Below are positions 4,371-8,066 of a DNA stretch of 8,066 bases, one piece after another. Within the stretch, counting starts at the first letter, position 1, and each line of letters begins with the position of its first letter. Below the pieces are notes generated by a model, which searched no databases, was not told the origin of the DNA, and worked only from the letters and a program-made list of their open reading frames with translations. The stretch comes from Proteiniphilum sp. (GTDB lineage Bacteria > Bacteroidota > Bacteroidia > Bacteroidales > Dysgonomonadaceae), in NCBI GenBank assembly GCA_031255275.1, contig JAIRSV010000114.1, positions 1 to 8,066 of the forward strand, in the 5' to 3' direction. A program made the translations under genes and the position numbers.

Positions 4371-7300
4371 TTATCTGTCGGCGATGATTCCCCACTCTTT
4401 CCGGGGTTCGGGACCCATTTGCAGCGTAAGCGTTCCGCCGTTAAGCAGCTCTTTCGCCGGGAAATGGAATGTGTTGAGGGGTTTCCCGTTCAGCGTTGCC
4501 GTCTGCACATATTTATTGCGCCGGGAAACATTTTCGGCTATGATTTCAAACTGTTTGCCTCTGCCGAATTTTTCGCCCAGATTGATGACTGTTCTTTCAA
4601 ACAGCGGACTTCCGATTTCGTAGACCGGTTCGGTGCGGCAGCCGCCGTCCGTCTGAAACAGACCCAGGGCCGACATGATGAACCAGGCGGACATCTGTCC
4701 CTGGTCTTCGTCGCCCGGACAGGCGTTGGAGACTTCGTATCCGTAATAGCGGTCTACGATGGAGCGACTCCATTTCTGGGTTTGCCACGGCTGCCCCGCC
4801 CAGTTGAAGAGGTAGGCGAAGTGCATGGACTGCTGGTTGCCCTGGACTACGGGATAGTCCCAGTAACGATCGCCCGGAGCGTTATATCGCAGGGGTTCGC
4901 TGGCCTCGAAGCCCCATGTGAGGCGGTTGATGAATTCTTCCCGGCCGATCTTCGCGATCAGTGCCGGTACGTCCTGGGGGACAAAGAATGTCAGCTGCCA
5001 GGCGTTTCCTTCGACGTAGTGGTGGTTGGCGCCGGATTTGAACGGATCGAACTCCTTTTCCCACGTTCCGTCGCCGTAACGCATGCGGGCGAAGCCGGTT
5101 TCCGGATCAATGACATGCTGCCAGCGGGTACCCCTTTCGGAGAATATTTTATATTCTTTCTCTTTTCCGAGGCTTTTGGCCAGTTGTGACAGCGTCCAGT
5201 CGTCATACGCGTATTCGAGGGTGTTTGAAAAGCGTCCCCTGTCGGCCGGTACGTATCCGTATTCGAGGTAGGAGGAGAGATCGCGGTTGCCCGCAAAGCC
5301 GTTGCCGGTGTGTCGGGGAGGCGTGGTTTGCATCTTCAGGGCGGCCGCGAAGACTTTTTCTGCGTCAAAGTCCCGGATCCCCATCTGCCAGGCACTTACG
5401 AGGAGGGGGATTTCGTGTTCGGCTACCATTACGGGGATGTATTCCATGCCGGCCGGCCCTTTGGCGAGCCATCCGCCGGCGTCATACATTGCCAGTTGTG
5501 ATTTCACCCAGCGGGATGTCCATTCGGGGGTTATCAGGTTCCATAACTGGTTCAGGTTCCAGAATGTGTTCCAGAAGGCGTCGCAGCTCAGTGCGAGGGC
5601 GTCGGGGTCGTCAAACTGTCTGACTTCTTCGTCGGCGTCTCTCCAGCGGCCGTCCGTGTCGCTGAGGGTGTTGCGGCTGTAGGAGCGGTAGAGGGCGGTA
5701 TAGAAGCGTTTTTTTTCTCGCCGGTCGTTGCTCCGGATGTGGATGCGGGTGAGGATGTCGTTCCATGCCCGGCGGTGGCTGTGGCGGATTGCGTCGAAGT
5801 TCCAGCCGAACGGGGTGGTTATTTCCTCTTCGAGGTTTTTGGCGGCGCCCTTCAGGTCGACGAAGGAGATGCCGGTACGCAGCTGGACGGTAGGGTTTTG
5901 GCGGGTGTCAAATTCGACGAAACAGCCGATATGTTCCGGATTTTCGGCATGGATTTCCTTCTCGAGCACCGTTTCGTTGTTGATCCATCCGCCGAAGTGT
6001 GTGATGTCCCGGTCGAATTCCATGACGAAGTGGAGGGTGTAGTCCTGACCGGCGTCTGTTGACCAGACGTTTCGGCTCTGCTGTTTGCTGTAGCCTTCGA
6101 TGCGCCGGGGGCCTGTGCGGGTTATTCGGGCTTCCGGTATGTCGAATTTGTATTCGGCGGGAATCTTCAGGTCGATCATTATCCGTGAGTCGCTGCGGGG
6201 GGGGTAGCGGTAGCGCTGAAAGCTGCAGCGCGTGGTGGATGTCAGTTCGGCAGTGATGTCGTAGTCTGTCAGGGTGACTTTGTAGTAGCCGATTTTTGCC
6301 TCTTCGCTCCGTTTGTCGATCCGTGAGCGGTAGGCGTCCGCCTCTTTCCCGAAGATGGACTGGTCTCCGGGTTTCGTTTTCAGGGGGCCGTTTACGGGCA
6401 GGGTGCCCAGGCCGGCCATGGTCCACTCGTGTATGTGGCTGAATGTGCCGATGCTCTCGAAGCTGGGGTCATAGCCGGCCTGCCATCCGGCGTTCTGGTT
6501 GTCGGGGCTGAGCTTCACCATGCTGAAGGGCATCCAGGGGCCGGGGGCTATCATCCAGCGTGAATGGGCTGTCCCCATGCGGGTGTCCACGTAGTCTGCG
6601 GCGGTGATTTCCTTTTGGGGGGAGCGGATTATTTTTCCTTTTTCGACCGGTTTGCCGTCGATGGATATGGTGTAGCTGCTTTTTCGCGGAGAGGATACGG
6701 CGGGCATGGGGGCTTCGAGCTGATAGCGTCCCTGCTCCAGGTGTTGACGGAGTATTATTTTTCCGTCCACGGAGACTTCGGCAAGGGGCGTACCCGTCAG
6801 ATGTTCCATGTCCACGAGCAGAGGCTGGCTTCGGGTTTCGGCCAGCAGGTAGTCGGCGGCCTCCACGTTTCTGACGAATGTCGCTCCCGTCTCTTTGCGG
6901 AGGATGGCGTGGCGGGGGCCGTCGAGCCGTATGGCGTCGAAGAGGAGCCATGATCCTTCGAGGATGGTGAGGTTTATTTCGTTGCCGCCTTTCCTGATCA
7001 GCCCGGCGTCCAGCGGAATTTCCAGGGTATGGGGCATGCACCGGGCATAATTCCCGGTCAGAGACTCGTCGCCTCCGCCGGTGGGCAGGATGTGGGTAGA
7101 TGATTGGCCGTTGACCGTCACTTTGAGGAAGGGGCGACGCTCTCTGTGCGTGTCGAGGATGTCGATGATCAGTTTCCATTCGCCGCGGCGGGGCGCCGTC
7201 TTCATCCCGAAGAGGATGTTGAGGACGTGGGTTCTGATGCCGGCTGTGTGACTGGTGCCTCCCCATGCGTCGTCCGGCCCGGGGAGTACGCAGGGGAAGT

Positions 7301-7523
7301 CTTCCTCGGGCTTTGATTTCCCGATCAGATAGAAGCGGTCTTCCCATCCGAAGTCGCGATTCAGAAACTCTTTGAAGTCTCCGGAGGACAGGGCGAATTC
7401 TGACGCCCGGCCGTCCCGGATACCTGTCTGCCAGACGGTTTTCGGTTCCCCTCGCCCGTCGCAGCCCTGCAGGGCGGCGAGCAGGGCGGCGAGCAGGATG
7501 GCGGATATACACTCGTTGCTCAT
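4371..7523 (-). CDS. GH92-family alpha-mannosidase-like lipoprotein with N-terminal CBM-like domain
   Basis: The 1050-residue product is a glycoside hydrolase of family GH92, whose members are calcium-dependent, inverting exo-alpha-mannosidases. The ATG at 7523-7521 is the first in frame. A GTG at 7607 would add 28 residues of no signal character. A lipoprotein signal peptide ends at LQGC (Cys21). Residues 31-203 (from WQTGIRDGRASEF to LFDAIRLDGP) look like the galactose-binding-type beta-sandwich found in rhamnogalacturonan lyases. The GH92 part starts at ADYVDTRMGT (309-318) with FSMVKLSPD (333-341), has a beta-sandwich to about 560, then the (alpha/alpha)6 domain. Key motifs are EGNAWQLTFFVPQD (838-851; Glu838 is the candidate acid), GNQQSMH (895-901) and GDEDQGQMSAW (937-947; Asp938/Asp940 are candidate bases). 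GNQQSMH departs from the usual GNEPSHH, so linkage preference may differ. Typical GH92 proteins are about 750 residues. The extra length is the N-terminal part. Cellular side (surface or periplasm) is unclear, as CDGRGE is only weakly acidic. Confidence 0.92.
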   Translation of the reverse strand: MSNECISAILLAALLAALQGCDGRGEPKTVWQTGIRDGRASEFALSSGDFKEFLNRDFGWEDRFYLIGKSKPEEDFPCVLPGPDDAWGGTSHTAGIRTHVLNILFGMKTAPRRGEWKLIIDILDTHRERRPFLKVTVNGQSSTHILPTGGGDESLTGNYARCMPHTLEIPLDAGLIRKGGNEINLTILEGSWLLFDAIRLDGPRHAILRKETGATFVRNVEAADYLLAETRSQPLLVDMEHLTGTPLAEVSVDGKIILRQHLEQGRYQLEAPMPAVSSPRKSSYTISIDGKPVEKGKIIRSPQKEITAADYVDTRMGTAHSRWMIAPGPWMPFSMVKLSPDNQNAGWQAGYDPSFESIGTFSHIHEWTMAGLGTLPVNGPLKTKPGDQSIFGKEADAYRSRIDKRSEEAKIGYYKVTLTDYDITAELTSTTRCSFQRYRYPPRSDSRIMIDLKIPAEYKFDIPEARITRTGPRRIEGYSKQQSRNVWSTDAGQDYTLHFVMEFDRDITHFGGWINNETVLEKEIHAENPEHIGCFVEFDTRQNPTVQLRTGISFVDLKGAAKNLEEEITTPFGWNFDAIRHSHRRAWNDILTRIHIRSNDRREKKRFYTALYRSYSRNTLSDTDGRWRDADEEVRQFDDPDALALSCDAFWNTFWNLNQLWNLITPEWTSRWVKSQLAMYDAGGWLAKGPAGMEYIPVMVAEHEIPLLVSAWQMGIRDFDAEKVFAAALKMQTTPPRHTGNGFAGNRDLSSYLEYGYVPADRGRFSNTLEYAYDDWTLSQLAKSLGKEKEYKIFSERGTRWQHVIDPETGFARMRYGDGTWEKEFDPFKSGANHHYVEGNAWQLTFFVPQDVPALIAKIGREEFINRLTWGFEASEPLRYNAPGDRYWDYPVVQGNQQSMHFAYLFNWAGQPWQTQKWSRSIVDRYYGYEVSNACPGDEDQGQMSAWFIMSALGLFQTDGGCRTEPVYEIGSPLFERTVINLGEKFGRGKQFEIIAENVSRRNKYVQTATLNGKPLNTFHFPAKELLNGGTLTLQMGPEPRKEWGIIADR
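7469..7497 (-). repeat. 12-bp tandem repeat inside the GH92 signal peptide
   Basis: On the plus strand GCAGGGCGGCGA occurs at 7469-7480 and again at 7481-7492, followed by GCAGG. On the coding strand it encodes the repeated Leu-Leu-Ala-Ala of the hydrophobic core just before the lipobox cysteine. Gain or loss of a 12-bp unit keeps the frame and lengthens or shortens the core by four residues, so export could vary without loss of the protein. Next to it, 7464-7475 is a perfect 12-bp palindrome (GCCCTGCAGGGC). Confidence 0.7.
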
Positions 7524-7591
7524 TGTTGATCTGTTTTTTGGATGGCTGTCAAATTCATTCTTTGTAAAAACGGCTGTTTCACGGGAGATTT

Positions 7592-7620
7592 CGGCCTGTG
7601 ACAGCACGTTTGTCAGGCCG
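7592..7620. promoter_or_regulatory. Hairpin or operator-like dyad upstream of GH92
   Basis: CGGCCTG (7592-7598) and CAGGCCG (7614-7620) are perfect inverted copies. ACA (7601-7603) and TGT (7611-7613) extend the stem to ten pairs with a two-base bulge and a seven-base loop. It lies about 70 bp before the GH92 start, so it is either in the 5' leader as an RNA stem or a protein-binding site. Nothing chooses between these. Confidence 0.4.
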
Positions 7621-7624
7621 CATC

Positions 7625-7640
7625 TCGCAAACAGTTGCGA
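7625..7640. promoter_or_regulatory. 16-bp operator-like dyad TCGCAA-ACAG-TTGCGA
   Basis: TCGCAA (7625-7630) and TTGCGA (7635-7640) are perfect inverted half-sites with a four-base spacer. Two half-sites of six bases centred about 11 bp apart fit a dimeric helix-turn-helix regulator. It starts only four bases after the dyad at 7592-7620 and about 100 bp before the GH92 start, in the region where the GH92 promoter should be. No regulator gene is visible in the window. Confidence 0.4.
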
Positions 7641-7762
7641 AGGAATTGATTTTTTTTCACAAAAACAAGCGTATGAAGGATTATGTGGAAGGCGGACGGT
7701 TAAAAATTACAGGCGGAGTACCTCTGCGCGACAGGCTGCCGGGGCATTGTGCGGGAAAAGTG

Positions 7763-7788
7763 AAAAAATCTTTCCGAAAGAATTTTTT
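7763..7788. other. AT-rich inverted repeat at the upstream edge of the rightward promoter
   Basis: AAAAAAT plus CTTT (7763-7773) pairs with AAAG plus ATTTTTT (7777-7788), with the A at 7781 unpaired and CCG in the centre. It overlaps the expected -33 region of the promoter at 7806-7813, so a protein bound there could control it. A related TGAAAAAAT block lies at the same side of the susC promoter but without the full dyad. Confidence 0.35.
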
Positions 7789-7813
7789 TTCCCGAAAAAC
7801 TTCCTTACATTTG
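7783..7813 (+). promoter_or_regulatory. Bacteroides-type promoter for the right-edge gene
   Basis: TACATTTG at 7806-7813 exactly matches the -7 consensus TAnnTTTG. A TTTT at 7783-7786, 19 bases upstream, is a three-of-four match to the -33 TTTG. Transcription would start near 7817-7820 and leave a leader of about 105-110 bases before the ATG at 7926. The surrounding 24 bp (7793-7816) agree with the susC promoter at 22 positions. Confidence 0.6.
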
Positions 7814-7925
7814 CAGCGGCTTTCGGACAGCCACCGAAACGGGGAATTTCGTTTCGTTTTAAAATTGATTACCCGGTCAAGCGCTCAATTTATAAGTTTT
7901 CGTTTTTTCACCCACAATACAGGAA

Positions 7926-8066
7926 ATGAAGTTGTATCAGCACCCGATGTTTGGATTGCATCACAAAGGCGGGACACTCCCTGAAGTGATCGCCTGTTTT
8001 GTGAGAAGTGCCGTACGTAAACGGCGCATTGTCTCCGACATTCTTTTTGAATCGCGGCTTGCAACA
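7926..8066 (+). CDS. Start of an unrecognised protein (partial, runs off the right edge)
   Basis: From the ATG at 7926 the frame stays open for 47 codons to the window end. An in-frame stop (7893-7895) lies just upstream, and the ATG is the first in frame. The product starts MKLYQHPMFGLHHKGG and contains a basic segment, VRKRR, near residues 30-34. It has no signal peptide, so a cytoplasmic protein is likely. AGGA overlaps the start too closely to act as a Shine-Dalgarno, and the second Met at residue 8 is an alternative start. The upstream promoter at 7806-7813 on the same strand supports it being a real gene. I do not recognise the family. A PUL regulator would be a reasonable expectation by position, but nothing in the visible residues shows it. 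Confidence 0.5.
   Translation, partial: MKLYQHPMFGLHHKGGTLPEVIACFVRSAVRKRRIVSDILFESRLAT

Larger units (their letters stand above)
7524..7925. promoter_or_regulatory. Divergent intergenic region between GH92 and the right-edge gene
   Basis: The 402 bp hold no convincing gene. They contain dyads at 7592-7620, 7625-7640 and 7763-7788 and a rightward promoter at 7806-7813. No exact TAnnTTTG box for the leftward GH92 gene was found. The nearest is TGAATTTG at 7557-7550, one mismatch, without a good -33 partner. The GH92 gene may thus use a regulated or alternative promoter here. The sequence just before its ATG is A-rich (AAAAAACAGATCAACA) without a Shine-Dalgarno. Confidence 0.5.

Noticed and set aside
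4260..5189. Plus-strand open frame of 309 codons opposite GH92
   Set aside because: It lies entirely antisense to the GH92 3' half and its terminator, spans the 15-pair hairpin, and has no recognisable domain. GC-rich coding DNA often leaves antisense frames open.
6469..7512. Minus-strand open frame of 347 codons overlapping GH92 in another frame
   Set aside because: The product is dominated by Arg, Pro and His, typical of a frame-shifted shadow. GH92 motifs are continuous in the chosen frame.
7550..7557. GH92 promoter -7 box (TGAATTTG on the minus strand)
   Set aside because: It has one mismatch at a key position and no TTTG at the right spacing, and it would leave only about 20 bases of leader.
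3762..7816. Invertible DNA segment bounded by the two similar promoter blocks
   Set aside because: The repeats are explained by similar promoters, lie outside any paired recombinase site pattern, and no recombinase gene is visible. Inversion would also keep both boxes in place without an obvious switch.
7372..7984. Two overlapping plus-strand frames (185 and 128 codons) before the right-edge gene
   Set aside because: One is partly antisense to GH92. Both cross the predicted promoter at 7806-7813 and end soon after 7926. The frame from 7926 fits the promoter better.
1..8066. CRISPR array, tRNA, rRNA, transposase or phage genes
   Set aside because: No regularly spaced repeats, no cloverleaf or rRNA-like sequence and no such protein motifs were seen in either strand.

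Overview
The window is a piece of a Bacteroidota (Bacteroidales) chromosome that looks like one end of a polysaccharide utilisation locus (PUL). The evidence is a full-length SusC-type TonB-dependent transporter, a short in-frame start just downstream of it that fits a SusD partner, a large lipoprotein glycoside hydrolase of family GH92 (the exo-alpha-mannosidase family), and two exact matches to the Bacteroides promoter -7 box (TAnnTTTG). The start codons lack strong Shine-Dalgarno sequences, as is usual in this phylum. Genus and species cannot be read with confidence.

Layout from left to right. Positions 1-32 (minus) hold the first ten codons of a probable susD-like gene. Positions 66-3290 (minus) encode the SusC-like transporter. 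Positions 3291-3764 are a long untranslated leader for susC with several dyads and a possible pseudoknot. Its promoter lies at 3765-3772, transcribing leftward. Positions 3804-4316 are a GC-rich non-coding stretch packed with inverted repeats, degenerate repeats and a 9-bp tandem repeat. A probable terminator for the GH92 gene sits at 4317-4337. Positions 4371-7523 (minus) encode a 1050-residue GH92 lipoprotein with an extra N-terminal beta-sandwich domain. Positions 7524-7925 are a divergent intergenic region with three dyads and a rightward promoter at 7806-7813. Positions 7926-8066 (plus) are the first 47 codons of an unrecognised gene that runs off the window.

Inferred function: the GH92 enzyme would trim mannosides from a glycan at the cell envelope, and the SusC/SusD pair would bind and import the products. 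GH92 and susC share a strand but are probably separate transcription units, because a terminator-like site, about 1 kb of non-coding DNA and a dedicated susC promoter lie between them. The susC promoter and the promoter of the divergent gene at the right edge are near-identical over 24 bp, which hints at shared control or common ancestry.

I see no new multi-gene system. The points most worth following up are the divergent GH92 active-site motif and added domain, the long structured susC leader, the dense palindrome cluster at 3888-4337, and the slippage-prone repeat in the GH92 signal peptide.
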